From: Epidermidibacterium keratini
GTDB taxonomy: Bacteria > Actinomycetota > Actinomycetes > Mycobacteriales > Antricoccaceae
Direction of reading: 5' to 3'
DNA: 64,000 nt
Assembly: GCF_009834025.1 (NCBI RefSeq)
Contig: NZ_CP047156.1
Location: 1,798,001 to 1,862,000 of the forward strand
A program made the translations under genes and the position numbers. The notes under the pieces are model-generated. The model had not been told where the DNA came from and did no database searches. It was given only the letters and a program-made list of their open reading frames with translations. Below, piece after piece: positions 33,816-41,814 of the stretch (position 1 is its first letter; every line of letters begins with the position of its first letter).

Positions 33816-34922
33816 ATGACCGAGCGGCCGACGATCAAGGATGTCGCTCGCCTGGCCGGTGTCTCGATCGCGACCGCCTCCCGAGCGCTGTCGGGGACGC
33901 GACCAGTGCAACCGGCGTACCGCGAGCGCGTGACCGCTGCCGCTGCCGAGCTGGACTACAACCCGAACCTGACCGCCCGCGCGCTGCGCAGCGCCAAGAC
34001 GGGTGCGATCGGCATGGTGATCCCGATGATCGACAACCCGTTCTTCCCGTCGCTGGTCAGCGCTATCGAGTCGCTGCTTGAGACCAACGGCTACACGCTG
34101 CTGCTGTGCAGCTCGCAGGAAAACATCGAACTCGAGGCGCAGCGCCTTCGCGCGCTCACCGACCGACAGGTCGACGGACTGCTGATCAGTGCGGCTTCGC
34201 AGACCGACAGCGTCGAGGCGGTGGCGAGGACCGCCGAACTGGTGCCTCTCGTGCAGCTGGACCAGCGGGCGCCGGGAGTTGCGAGCCCGTTCGTCGGGAT
34301 CGATGACTCCGCGGGAATGCGCAGCATCGTCGAGCACCTCGCTAGCCGCGGAAGCCGGCGTACGGCGTACCTCGGCGCCAGCGACGAAAACTGGTCGGGA
34401 ATGCGCCGCCGTGACGGTTTTGTGCGATGGACCGCCGAGTCTGACCCCTCGGCGCGCGAGCGCATCCGGCTCGGGTCGTTTACCCGGGAGTTCGGGCGCA
34501 GCGGTGCCCTCGAGTTGCTTCGCGCCGACCGAGAAATCGACGCTCTCGTGTGCGCAAACGACCTCATCGCGCTCGGTGCCCTCGACGCCGCCCACGAGCT
34601 CGGGCTGTCGGTGCCAGGCGATGTCGCGGTCACCGGGTACGACGACATCATCGTGGCAACCGCCAGCAATCCGACGCTGACCACGGTCGCGCAGCCGGTC
34701 GCGGACATCGCTCGGATCGCCGTCGAGACCCTCTGGGACACGATCGGCCGCGGCGCGAACCCGACGGCCGACGCGCGGCCTACCGGTGCTGATCCAGACG
34801 GATCTGCCGGAGCCGACCGGGGCGAACCCGCCGGAGCCGACCCGGGCGATCCTGTCGCAGCAGTCTCAGACGAACCGACCGTCGAGGTCGCAGGAACGCT
34901 CGTCGTACGCGAAAGCGCTTAG
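33816..34922 (+). CDS. LacI-family transcriptional regulator
   Basis: ATG 33816, eight bases after GGAAAG, gives 368 residues. The N-terminal HTH reads TIKDVARLAGVSIATASRAL, followed by the hinge helix (TARALRSAKTGAIGMVIP) and a ribose-binding-type effector core ending EVAGTLVVRESA. A low-complexity run of about 35 residues rich in Gly-Ala-Asp-Pro (GADPDGSAGADRGEPAGADP) interrupts the normally short loop before the last strand. The gene ends in GAAAGCGCTT, itself close to a LacI-type half-palindrome. A matching 18-bp operator lies upstream of the sugar-importer operon starting at 36306, making that operon the likely target. Confidence 0.9.
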   Translation: MTERPTIKDVARLAGVSIATASRALSGTRPVQPAYRERVTAAAAELDYNPNLTARALRSAKTGAIGMVIPMIDNPFFPSLVSAIESLLETNGYTLLLCSSQENIELEAQRLRALTDRQVDGLLISAASQTDSVEAVARTAELVPLVQLDQRAPGVASPFVGIDDSAGMRSIVEHLASRGSRRTAYLGASDENWSGMRRRDGFVRWTAESDPSARERIRLGSFTREFGRSGALELLRADREIDALVCANDLIALGALDAAHELGLSVPGDVAVTGYDDIIVATASNPTLTTVAQPVADIARIAVETLWDTIGRGANPTADARPTGADPDGSAGADRGEPAGADPGDPVAAVSDEPTVEVAGTLVVRESA

Positions 34923-34934
34923 CAGCGCGCCAGC

Positions 34935-35444
34935 TCAGGTCATGGTGCCCCCAAGTGGTGCCGCAGCCGACGGCACCGGCGTTGCAGGCGTGGCCATCGC
35001 CGCTCCGGCCGCCTCGATCTTGGCTGCGAGCCGGTCGAGCCCCTCGCGGACCAGTTCGGCGTACCCACCGCTGCCAAGAAGGTGCTGCGCGAGTTGACCG
35101 GCCTCGAGCTGGACCCGCGCCTCGGCCAGCCGGCCCTGGCGCAGGTATCCGTCGCCGAGGTTCAGATGCAGGCTCGGCGCGAGCCCGCGTGCGGACGGGA
35201 TCCCAATTTCTGCAAGATCGCCATCACCGACGCGGACGTACGACGCGAGCGCCCGCTCGTCCCACTCGACCTCCGCATCGAGGTCGCCCTGCACATCGGC
35301 GAGGTAGTGCGCGAGCACGCATCGCTGCGCGTCGTCGGCCTCCCCCGTCACATCCCAACACGCGGCCATCGCCCGGCCGCCCTGCTCTCGCTCACCGCGA
35401 AGCGTCATCTCAATCGCTGCCCTGATCGCATCCCACCCAGTCAT
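34935..35444 (-). CDS. Hypothetical TPR-like protein
   Basis: ATG 35444 gives 169 residues starting MTGWDAIRAAIEMTLRGEREQG. The helical repeats AQRCVLAHYLADVQGDLDAE and HLNLGDGYLRQGRLAEARVQLEAG are in the style of tetratricopeptide units, of the kind seen in small actinobacterial proteins of unknown role. The C-terminus is an Ala/Pro-rich tail. The frame upstream to 35492 adds 16 residues of doubtful coding character. It converges on the LacI gene with 12 bases between stop codons. No enzymatic motif is visible; it probably mediates protein contacts. Confidence 0.6.
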   Translation of the reverse strand: MTGWDAIRAAIEMTLRGEREQGGRAMAACWDVTGEADDAQRCVLAHYLADVQGDLDAEVEWDERALASYVRVGDGDLAEIGIPSARGLAPSLHLNLGDGYLRQGRLAEARVQLEAGQLAQHLLGSGGYAELVREGLDRLAAKIEAAGAAMATPATPVPSAAAPLGGTMT

Positions 35445-35515
35445 GTCGCTGAGACTAAAACGCGACCCAGACAAACCCGCTCGCGTCGCCACGTTGATCG
35501 CGACAGACTGTTCTC

Positions 35516-35854
35516 ATGGAGTTGACACCGACTTTCGACGCGCCGTACACCGCGGTCATCTTCTCCTCGCTGCGCACCGAAGGCGACCGGGGGTACGACG
35601 CCGTATCAGCGCGCATGGAGACGCTTGCCGCCCAGCAGCCTGGCTATCTGGGCGTGGAATCGGCCCGCGATGAGGCCACAGGTTTCGGCATCACGGTCAG
35701 CTACTGGCGTGATCACGCCAGCGCTGCTGCCTGGAAGCAGGTCACTGAGCACGAGCGGGCACAGGCCAACGGCAAGCGGCTGTGGTATTCCGACTACGTC
35801 GTGCGCATCGCGACGGTCGATCGCGACTACCGCAACGATCGGCCGAATGCATAA
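35516..35854 (+). CDS. Antibiotic-biosynthesis-monooxygenase-like (ABM) domain protein
   Basis: A 112-residue ferredoxin-like dimeric alpha/beta barrel protein. The stretch RMETLAAQQPGYLGVESARD, then FGITVSYWRDHASAAAWKQV and HERAQANGKRLWYSDYVVRIA, is the typical pattern of the ABM-like family found as single small proteins. Relatives cleave haem or oxidise quinols, and many have no known substrate. Length is full for the family. ATG 35516 is spaced from the divergent TPR-like gene by 71 bases. A terminator-like hairpin lies directly after its stop. Confidence 0.78.
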   Translation: MELTPTFDAPYTAVIFSSLRTEGDRGYDAVSARMETLAAQQPGYLGVESARDEATGFGITVSYWRDHASAAAWKQVTEHERAQANGKRLWYSDYVVRIATVDRDYRNDRPNA

Positions 35855-35886
35855 GGGCCAGAAGGCTCGACTGAGCGATCTGGCCC
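35855..35886. terminator. Bidirectional hairpin between the ABM gene and tRNA-Leu
   Basis: GGGCCAGA (35855-35862) pairs with TCTGGCCC (35879-35886), and an inner GCTC/GAGC pair can extend the stem. It begins on the base after the ABM stop and is 8 bases from the 3' end of the oppositely oriented tRNA gene, so it could terminate both transcripts. Confidence 0.6.
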
Positions 35887-35894
35887 CTATTCGG

Positions 35895-35977
35895 TGGGCA
35901 AGGGGGGACTTGAACCCCCACGTCCTTGCGGACACTGGCACCTGAAGCCAGCGCGTCTGCCATTCCGCCACTTGCCC
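35895..35977 (-). tRNA. tRNA-Leu(CAG)
   Basis: Read on the minus strand, the gene starts GGGCAAGTGGCGGAATGGCA and ends with CTTGCCC plus the discriminator A. The 7-bp acceptor stem GGGCAAG/CTTGCCC is perfect, the anticodon stem CTGGC/GCCAG surrounds loop TTCAGGT with anticodon CAG (complement of 35942-35944), the long variable arm GTCCGCAAGGAC is that of a class II tRNA, and the T arm GGGGGTTCAAGTCCCCC is canonical. No CCA is encoded (the genome continues CCG). Confidence 0.97.
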
Positions 35978-36132
35978 GGGATTGCGACGTCAAAGGTTAG
36001 CACGGGGCGCCGCGGTGCCGGCGGGCGGGCCGGCTGCCCGTGCTTGCGCGCCAAAACCGCAAAGCAGCGGGCCCGAATCGCTGATTCTGAACGTGGGGTC
36101 GGGTGGTGTGTGCGGAATTGGTTCGGGTGCGG

Positions 36133-36184
36133 GGTCTCGACAACCGCTCAGTCGCTAACGCTCCCTCACTGTTCGACCACCGAG
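36133..36184. repeat. Copy of the GGTCTCGACAACC intergenic repeat
   Basis: This copy differs at only three positions from the copies at 41755 and 50679 over about 50 bases (TAACG for TAGCG, TCACT for TCGCT, GTTCG for GCTCG). It ends CGACCACCGAG and is followed by an inverted fragment of its own end. Confidence 0.85.
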
Positions 36185-36224
36185 TAGGCGCCTCGGTGGT
36201 CAAGCACCGAGTAGATGTTCTGCA

Positions 36225-36253
36225 TTGATCAATCCACAAGTGGCTGTTAGATT
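36225..36253 (+). promoter_or_regulatory. Candidate sigma-70-type promoter of the importer operon
   Basis: TTGATC (36225-36230) and TAGATT (36248-36253) match -35 and -10 hexamers in 4 of 6 positions each and are separated by 17 bases, the ideal spacing. The start of transcription would fall around 36260, inside or just before the operator, 45 bases before the first start codon. Confidence 0.55.
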
Positions 36254-36261
36254 GCGTCCAC

Positions 36262-36279
36262 TCGGAAAACGATTTCCGA
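36262..36279. promoter_or_regulatory. Candidate LacI-family operator
   Basis: TCGGAAAACGATTTCCGA is an 18-bp near-palindrome with a central CG and one mismatched pair, the form of LacI-family sites. It begins 9 bases after the -10 hexamer, a position where a repressor would block initiation. The nearest regulator of this family is encoded at 33816-34922. Confidence 0.65.
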
Positions 36280-36305
36280 AGCCCCTCGCCGCCCCGGAGG
36301 CCGCA

Positions 36306-37184
36306 ATGTCCCACACTCCTCTGCGCCGGGCCCGCGCTGGCGCCGTACTCGCCATCGCCACCGCGCTCACCCTCTCCGCCTGCTCAACCGGCAACGAGTC
36401 CAGCTCCGGCGACACCGGAGGCGGCAGCGGTGACGGCGAATGCCGCATCGGCATGTCGCAGATCAACCAAACCGCCGCGTTCTTCACCCAGATGAACGAA
36501 GGCGCCGAAGCCGCCGCGAAGGAAGCCGGCTGCGAGCTCGACATCGCCAACGCCAACAACGACTCGGCCAAGCAGAGCAACGACATCGACACCTTCGTCA
36601 CTCAGCAGGTCACCGCCATCATCGTCGTCGCGATCGACGTCAACGGCGTCGTACCCGCGGTCAAGGCAGCCAAGGACCAGGGCATCACCGTCATCGCGAT
36701 CGACGCTCAGCTCGAAGAGGGCACCATCGACACGTTCGTCGGCGTCGACAACGAGAAGGCCGGCACCGAAGCGGGCCAGTGGGTCGTCGACCAGGGCCTG
36801 GCCGAGGGCAAGTCGTACGGCGTCGTCGATGCCAAGAACTCCTTCATCCAGAACCAGCGCGAAGACTCCTTCCGCAAGGTGGTCGATGAGAACGGCGCCG
36901 TCTACACCACGGGCGAACCCGCCACCGCCGGCGCGACTGCCGCGCTCCCGGCCGACGGCAAGACCAAGGTGATCGGCTGGGACCTCACCAAGGAAGTCAT
37001 CGCCGGCATCGACTCCGGCCTCGTCACCGCGGTCATCCAGCAGGATCCCAAGACCGAAGGCGAAGAAGCGGTCAAGGAGGCCAAGGCGATCCTCGACGGT
37101 GATGATCCCAAGGGCTTCATCGACGTACCGATCACGATCGTGACGTCGGAGAACGTCGACGACTACCGCGACATCTTCAACTAG
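36306..37184 (+). CDS. Sugar/nucleoside ABC transporter substrate-binding lipoprotein (RbsB-like)
   Basis: The ATG at 36306 has GGAGG five bases upstream and gives 292 residues. The signal peptide ends in a lipobox LSAC (Cys26), followed by a Ser/Gly linker and a ribose-binding-type fold (IGMSQINQTAAFFTQMNEGAEAAAKEAGCEL and VTAIIVVAIDVNGVVPAVKAA, quoted in parts; DTFVGVDNEKAG). The ligand is a pentose, nucleoside or related sugar judging by the family and by the hydrolase genes downstream. It is the first gene of the six-gene operon and lies 45 bases from the predicted transcription start. Confidence 0.9.
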   Translation: MSHTPLRRARAGAVLAIATALTLSACSTGNESSSGDTGGGSGDGECRIGMSQINQTAAFFTQMNEGAEAAAKEAGCELDIANANNDSAKQSNDIDTFVTQQVTAIIVVAIDVNGVVPAVKAAKDQGITVIAIDAQLEEGTIDTFVGVDNEKAGTEAGQWVVDQGLAEGKSYGVVDAKNSFIQNQREDSFRKVVDENGAVYTTGEPATAGATAALPADGKTKVIGWDLTKEVIAGIDSGLVTAVIQQDPKTEGEEAVKEAKAILDGDDPKGFIDVPITIVTSENVDDYRDIFN

Positions 37185-37209
37185 TACGCCGATCCGCGAG
37201 ACGATCACG

Positions 37210-37962
37210 ATGAGCGCACAGCCAGCGACCACGACCCAACCCCGCGTCGAGATGGTCGATATCCGCAAGAGCTTCGGTGCCGTGCAGGTGCTGCGAGGCG
37301 TGAGCATCTCCGTTGCCCCAGGCGAAGTCATCGGCCTCGTCGGGGACAACGGCGCCGGCAAGTCGACCCTGATGAAGATGCTCGCCGGCGCGGTCAAACC
37401 CGATTCCGGGCAGATCATCATCGACGGGGTCGAGATGACCGGCAACGGCCCGCGCGAGGCCCGCCGCCATGGCATCGAGATGGTCTACCAGGACCTCGCG
37501 CTCTGCAACGACCTCGACGTCGCGGCCAACCTCTTCCTCGGTCGCGAGAAGTACTCCGGACTCACCCGCCGGCTCGACCACGAGGCGATGCACCGCGAGA
37601 CCGCCGAAGATCTGCGCACGCTGCACATCCGCATCGACGACACCCACCAGACCGTCGGGACGATGTCCGGCGGCCAGCGGCAGGCGATCGCCATCGCCCG
37701 CGCGGTCACCTTCGAGCCGAAGGTGCTCGTGCTCGACGAGCCGACGGCCGCCCTCGCCGCCAAGGAGGTCGAGATGGTCCTGCAGCTCATCCGCGACGTC
37801 TCGGCGCGCGGCGTGAGCGTCATCCTCATTACCCACCGCTTGCAGGATCTCTTTGAGGTCGCCGATCGGTTCGTCGTCCTCTATGAGGGCGTCAACCATC
37901 GCGAGCTGCCGCCCTCCAAGACCGACCTGACCGAGCTCGTCAACGCCATGATGGGGAAGTAG
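37210..37962 (+). CDS. Sugar ABC transporter ATP-binding protein, single-domain RbsA-like
   Basis: A 250-residue ATPase with Walker A GDNGAGKST (residues 45-53), signature MSGGQRQ, Walker B VLVLDEPTAAL and the switch His in LITHRLQD. It is one nucleotide-binding domain, not the tandem form of RbsA, as in FrcA-type importers, so it should work as a homodimer. The DNGAGKST form of the P-loop is typical of the ribose/galactoside CUT2 group. It follows the binding-protein gene by 25 bases and precedes the permease gene by 2. Confidence 0.92.
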   Translation: MSAQPATTTQPRVEMVDIRKSFGAVQVLRGVSISVAPGEVIGLVGDNGAGKSTLMKMLAGAVKPDSGQIIIDGVEMTGNGPREARRHGIEMVYQDLALCNDLDVAANLFLGREKYSGLTRRLDHEAMHRETAEDLRTLHIRIDDTHQTVGTMSGGQRQAIAIARAVTFEPKVLVLDEPTAALAAKEVEMVLQLIRDVSARGVSVILITHRLQDLFEVADRFVVLYEGVNHRELPPSKTDLTELVNAMMGK

Positions 37963-37964
37963 CG

Positions 37965-38978
37965 ATGACCGCACAGACCGACCAGCCGGCCACTCCCCCG
38001 GCCAAGGCCGAACGCCAGGTCAACAAGCAGCGCCACGACTTCATCGCCCGCAACCTCGGCGTACTGTCCATCAGCGGCGTCTTCGTCCTGCTGTTTATCT
38101 TCTTCTCGCTCAGCACCGACCGGTTCTTCGACGTCGAGAACTTCGTCAACATCCTGCGCCAGTACGCGCCAACCGTCGTGGTCGCGATGGGTATGACGTT
38201 TGTGATCACCACCGGCGCCATCGACCTGTCGGTCGGGTCCATCGTCGGGCTCACCGCTGCGGCCCTCGCGCTGCTCGCCGAAAACGGCAACCCGATCTTC
38301 GCGCTCATCGTCACGCTGCTGATCGGCGCCGGGATCGGCGCGATCAACGGAGCTTTGACGGCGTACGGCAAGCTGCAGTCATTCATCGTCACGCTGGCTG
38401 CATTGACTGCGGTCAGGGGAATCGCGCTGTTGATCACCGACGGCTACAGCACGCCGATCGACTCGACAGTGCTGCGCCCTCTCGGGCACGGCAAGTTCCT
38501 CGGGCTCTACACGCCCACCTGGATTGCGATCATCACGGTCGCTCTCGCCTGGTACGTCTTCACCCAGACGCGGTTTGGCCGCTACATCACCGCGGTCGGC
38601 TCCAACGCCGAGTCGCTGCGCCGTTCCGGTGTCGACATCCGCAAGATTCAGATGGCCGCTCTCGTGCTGACCGGAACTTTGGCTGCGGTTGCTGGCATCT
38701 TGACCGCGACACGCCTCGGCAGCGGTTCGGGCAACTCCGGTCAGATGTTTGAGCTTGAGGTGATCACCGCTGTGGTCCTCGGCGGTACGGCGCTCATGGG
38801 TGGGCGCGGGTCGGTCATCGGATCGGCTATCGGCGCACTCACTCTCGGAATCATCAGCAACGGTCTGGTGCAGCTGAAGGTCGACGTCTACTGGGTGCCG
38901 ATCGTGCAGGGCACCATCCTGCTGGTCGCGATCTTCCTCAACAGTCGGGTCTTCCGCCGCTGGACCAAAGGCGCCTGA
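37965..38978 (+). CDS. Sugar ABC transporter permease, RbsC-like
   Basis: The 337-residue polytopic membrane protein has about nine or ten hydrophobic segments. Conserved permease stretches are MGMTFVITTGAIDLSVGSIVGL, RFGRYITAVGSNAESLRRSGVDI and VVLGGTALMGGRGSVIGSAIGAL, quoted in part, all typical of CUT2 permeases. It pairs with the ATPase and binding protein upstream. The stop codon overlaps the start of the phosphotriesterase-like gene by one base (TGATG). Confidence 0.92.
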   Translation: MTAQTDQPATPPAKAERQVNKQRHDFIARNLGVLSISGVFVLLFIFFSLSTDRFFDVENFVNILRQYAPTVVVAMGMTFVITTGAIDLSVGSIVGLTAAALALLAENGNPIFALIVTLLIGAGIGAINGALTAYGKLQSFIVTLAALTAVRGIALLITDGYSTPIDSTVLRPLGHGKFLGLYTPTWIAIITVALAWYVFTQTRFGRYITAVGSNAESLRRSGVDIRKIQMAALVLTGTLAAVAGILTATRLGSGSGNSGQMFELEVITAVVLGGTALMGGRGSVIGSAIGALTLGIISNGLVQLKVDVYWVPIVQGTILLVAIFLNSRVFRRWTKGA

Positions 38979-40006
38979 TGACCGAGGTGATGACGGTCCG
39001 CGGACCGATCGCTGCCGAAGACCTCGGGTTTACGCTCACCCACGAGCACGTCCTCAACGACGTCACCTCGTGGTCGCACCGCACAGGCTCGCGCGGCTGG
39101 GATCCCGACGACCTCGCGCGGCGCCCGGTCACCCGCGACATCCTGTGGGACCTCAAGCACGACCCATTCGCCAACCTCGACAACTGCCGCCTCGATAACC
39201 TCGAGCTGGCCGTGGCCGAGGTCGAGCGGTACGCCGCACTCGGCGGACAGAGCATCATCGAGGCCACCGGGCTCGGCATCGGCCGCGACCTTGCCGGGCT
39301 TGCGGAGGTGAGCACGCGCACTGGCGTACACATCGTCGCCGGCACCGGCTACTACCTCGAGTCGGCTCATCCTGCTGATATAGCTGGTCTTTCCGAACAA
39401 GAGCTCGCTGACCGGATCCTTCTTGATGTGGCCGAAGGCGAGGGCGGCGTGCGCCCCGGGATCATCGGCGAGATCGGCATCGGCGCCGATGTCACGCCCG
39501 CAGAGCAGCTCAGCCTGCGCGCCGCCTGCCGGGCTCAGCGCGAGACCGGCCTGCCGATCCAGATTCACCTGCCTGCCTGGTTCCGAGTGGCGCCCGTCGT
39601 CCTCGACATCGTGGACGAGTACGAGGTCGACCCAGCCAAAGTCGTGCTCTGTCACATGGGCCCGTCTGGCGATGACCTCGCCTACCAGGAAGCAGTGCTC
39701 GCGCGCGGCGTCTACGTGCAGTACGACATGGTCGGGATGGAGGTCTTCTACGCCGACCAAGGCGTCCAATGTCCCTCAGACGAGCAAAACGCCGCCTGGA
39801 TCGCTCGGCTCTTCGAGCGTGGTCATGGCCGACAAGTCCTTATGTCACAGGACATCTTCCTCAAGTCGTTGCTGCGCGAGTACGGCGGACCGGGCTACGC
39901 ACACATCCCGCAGTACTTCATCCCCCGACTCGTGATTGCCGGCCTCTCGCCGGCCGACATCACCCAGCTGACCGTTACCAACCCGCGTGAGCTTTTCGCG
40001 CGATAG
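38978..40006 (+). CDS. Phosphotriesterase-family hydrolase
   Basis: A 342-residue TIM-barrel amidohydrolase. Metal ligands are visible: His22 and His24 in LTHEHV, the bridging-position residue Glu in IIGEIGIGAD (Lys in phosphotriesterase, Glu in many homologues), His in IQIHLPAW, His in VVLCHMGP and Asp in MSQDIFLKS. Such proteins hydrolyse lactones, phosphoesters or amides. Presence inside a sugar/nucleoside import operon suggests a sugar lactone or sugar phosphate as substrate, which is inference. It is co-translated with the permease. Confidence 0.85.
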   Translation: MTEVMTVRGPIAAEDLGFTLTHEHVLNDVTSWSHRTGSRGWDPDDLARRPVTRDILWDLKHDPFANLDNCRLDNLELAVAEVERYAALGGQSIIEATGLGIGRDLAGLAEVSTRTGVHIVAGTGYYLESAHPADIAGLSEQELADRILLDVAEGEGGVRPGIIGEIGIGADVTPAEQLSLRAACRAQRETGLPIQIHLPAWFRVAPVVLDIVDEYEVDPAKVVLCHMGPSGDDLAYQEAVLARGVYVQYDMVGMEVFYADQGVQCPSDEQNAAWIARLFERGHGRQVLMSQDIFLKSLLREYGGPGYAHIPQYFIPRLVIAGLSPADITQLTVTNPRELFAR

Positions 40007-40026
40007 CCACCCACACAAGGAGAAAT

Positions 40027-40779
40027 ATGACTCGCGTCCTGCTCGCCGGTGAAAGCTGGATCTCGCAATCGACCCACTTCAAGGGCTTCGACAGCTTCAC
40101 CAGCGTCACGTTCGAGACCGGCGCCGACGCGTTCATCGCGGCCGCGGCTGCCGAAGGCATCGAGGTCGAGCAGATCTACGCACACGACGTGCCAGCGAAG
40201 TTTCCGCGCACCGTCGCCGACCTGGACAAGTACGACGCGGTGATCCTCTCCGACATTGGTGCCAACTCCTTCGTGCTGCCACCGGAAACGTGGCTGCACG
40301 GTCACCAGGCCGACAACCCGCTTGAGGCGTTGGTTGAGTGGACCGAGGCCGGCGGCGGCCTCATGATGGCCGGCGGATACCTGAGCTTCCAGGGCTTCCA
40401 GGCCCGCGCAAACTTCGCCCGCAGCCCGATCGCCAAGGTGCTGCCGGTCGACATGCTCGATTGCGACGACCGTGTCGAGGTCCCGCAGGGCGGCGTACCT
40501 TCCATCGTCGATTCTGGCAGCCCCATCGTCGCCGGCTGGAGCGGGACAGCTCCGGTACTGCTCGGCTACAACGTTGTCACCGCCAAGCCCGATGCCAACG
40601 TGGTCGCGAAGGTGAACGACGACGTACTCATCGCCACCATGGAAGCCGGCAAGGGTCGCTCGCTGGTGTGGACCTCGGACATCGGCCCGCACTGGTGCCC
40701 CACTCCGTTCCTGGAGTGGGACGGCTTTGCACCGCTCGTCGGCGGGATGCTGCGCTGGCTCGCGGGGTCGCCCGCGTGA
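40027..40779 (+). CDS. Glutamine-amidotransferase-like protein (ThuA/DUF1355 type)
   Basis: The 250-residue product begins MTRVLLAGESWISQSTHFKGFDSF and contains DAVILSDIGANSFVLPP, WTEAGGGLMMAGGYLSFQGFQ and LVWTSDIGPHWCPTPFLEW. This pattern matches small cytoplasmic class-I amidotransferase-fold proteins annotated as putative glutamine amidotransferases. The usual catalytic cysteine position appears to hold GGYLSF, without a cysteine, so amidotransferase activity is doubtful. It follows AAGGAGAAAT, a strong ribosome-binding site. In this operon it may act on an imported sugar derivative, as ThuA relatives do, or as a carbohydrate-binding partner. Confidence 0.75.
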   Translation: MTRVLLAGESWISQSTHFKGFDSFTSVTFETGADAFIAAAAAEGIEVEQIYAHDVPAKFPRTVADLDKYDAVILSDIGANSFVLPPETWLHGHQADNPLEALVEWTEAGGGLMMAGGYLSFQGFQARANFARSPIAKVLPVDMLDCDDRVEVPQGGVPSIVDSGSPIVAGWSGTAPVLLGYNVVTAKPDANVVAKVNDDVLIATMEAGKGRSLVWTSDIGPHWCPTPFLEWDGFAPLVGGMLRWLAGSPA

Positions 40780-41753
40780 GCGCTCCGATCACCGGATCGC
40801 CTGCGGTGACGCCGATCCTGCTCGACTGCGATCCCGGACACGACGACGCGGTCGCGATCCTGCTCGCGCTCGGCTCGCCGCAGATTCGTCTGCTTGGAGT
40901 GACCACGACGTTCGGCAACTGTGCGATCGAGGACGCCACCCGCAACGCCCTGCAGATCCTCAAGCTGGCCGGTCGGGCCGACGTACCGGTCGCGGTCGGT
41001 GCCGCGGGACCACTCAGCGGCGAGGTGCATCTCGGCAACTACGTGCACGGTGCCTCCGGCCTCGATGGGCCAGAACTGCCCGCGCCGCAGGCAAAGCCGC
41101 TCGATATCGATGCCGTGGAGCTTCTTCGCCGCACTCTCTCGGAGGCCAACGCCCCTGTCACAGTCGTGGCGACCGGGCCGATCACCAACGTCGGCCGCCT
41201 GCTGCGCGACCACCCGGACGTGGTGCCGCAGATCGCCGAGGTCATCTTCATGGGCGGCTCCACCGAGCGCGGCAACCACACGCCGACGGCGGAGTTCAAC
41301 ACGTTTGCCGATCCCGAAGCGCTGGACATCGTGCTGCGCTCCGGTGTGCCCGTGCGGATGGTCGGGCTGAACCTCACCCACCAGGCGCTCGCCACCCCTG
41401 ACGTCGTACGCCGAATGTCTACGATGCCGCACACGGTCGGGCAGACATCGGCGGCATGGATGGGATTCTTTGGCGACTCCTACAACCGGCTGTGGGAGTT
41501 TGACGCGCCGCCGGTGCATGACCCGTGCACCATCGCCGCGCTCATCGACCCGTCGGTGATCGAGTGGCGCGGTGCCTTCATCGCGGTCGAGCTGGATGGC
41601 ACGTGGACTCGCGGTACGACGGTCGTCGACCTGTATGACCGCTACCCCGAGCAGCCTCGCAACGCGCAGGTCGCGATGCGCCTGGATGCCGACCGCTACT
41701 GGGATCTCGTGTTGGGCGCGATCGACCGGTTGGGCACGCTCGGGCGGCCGTAG
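40776..41753 (+). CDS. Nucleoside hydrolase
   Basis: From GTG 40776, overlapping the previous stop by 4 bases, the protein has 325 residues. The N-terminal ILLDCDPGHDDAVAILLAL holds the calcium-binding D-x-D-x3-DD motif (Asp17, Asp19, Asp23, Asp24); VVATGPITNVGRLL, VIFMGGSTERGNHTPTAEFN and PVHDPCTIAALI supply the other active-site elements including His-Asp near the end. It cleaves the N-glycosidic bond of nucleosides to ribose and base. It ends the operon, so the importer probably brings in a nucleoside or a nucleoside-like compound. A repeat element starts 2 bases after its stop. Confidence 0.92.
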   Translation: MSAPITGSPAVTPILLDCDPGHDDAVAILLALGSPQIRLLGVTTTFGNCAIEDATRNALQILKLAGRADVPVAVGAAGPLSGEVHLGNYVHGASGLDGPELPAPQAKPLDIDAVELLRRTLSEANAPVTVVATGPITNVGRLLRDHPDVVPQIAEVIFMGGSTERGNHTPTAEFNTFADPEALDIVLRSGVPVRMVGLNLTHQALATPDVVRRMSTMPHTVGQTSAAWMGFFGDSYNRLWEFDAPPVHDPCTIAALIDPSVIEWRGAFIAVELDGTWTRGTTVVDLYDRYPEQPRNAQVAMRLDADRYWDLVLGAIDRLGTLGRP

Positions 41754-41754
41754 T

Positions 41755-41805
41755 GGTCTCGACAACCGCTCAGTCGCTAGCGCTCCCTCGCTGCTCGACC
41801 ACCGA
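41755..41805. repeat. Copy of the GGTCTCGACAACC intergenic repeat
   Basis: The copy spans the whole gap between the nucleoside hydrolase stop and the convergent GH15 stop. It is identical to the copy at 50679 over the first 49 bases. Its two ends form imperfect inverted repeats (GGTCTCGACAACC against GCTGCTCGACCACC). Confidence 0.9.
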
Positions 41806-41814
41806 GAGGGTTGC

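Larger units (their letters stand above)
35978..36305. other. 328-bp non-coding region before the nucleoside/sugar importer operon
   Basis: No credible gene is present. The stretch holds the upstream region of tRNA-Leu, one copy of the 50-bp repeat (36133-36184) with an inverted partial copy of its 3' end just after it (near 36192-36206, CGGTGGTCAAGCACCG), and the promoter and operator of the importer operon. Confidence 0.7.

Noticed and set aside
34911-34922. LacI operator GAAAGCGCTTAG at the end of the regulator gene
   Set aside because: It encodes the normal C-terminal RESA residues, is only a partial palindrome, and has no promoter near; likely chance.
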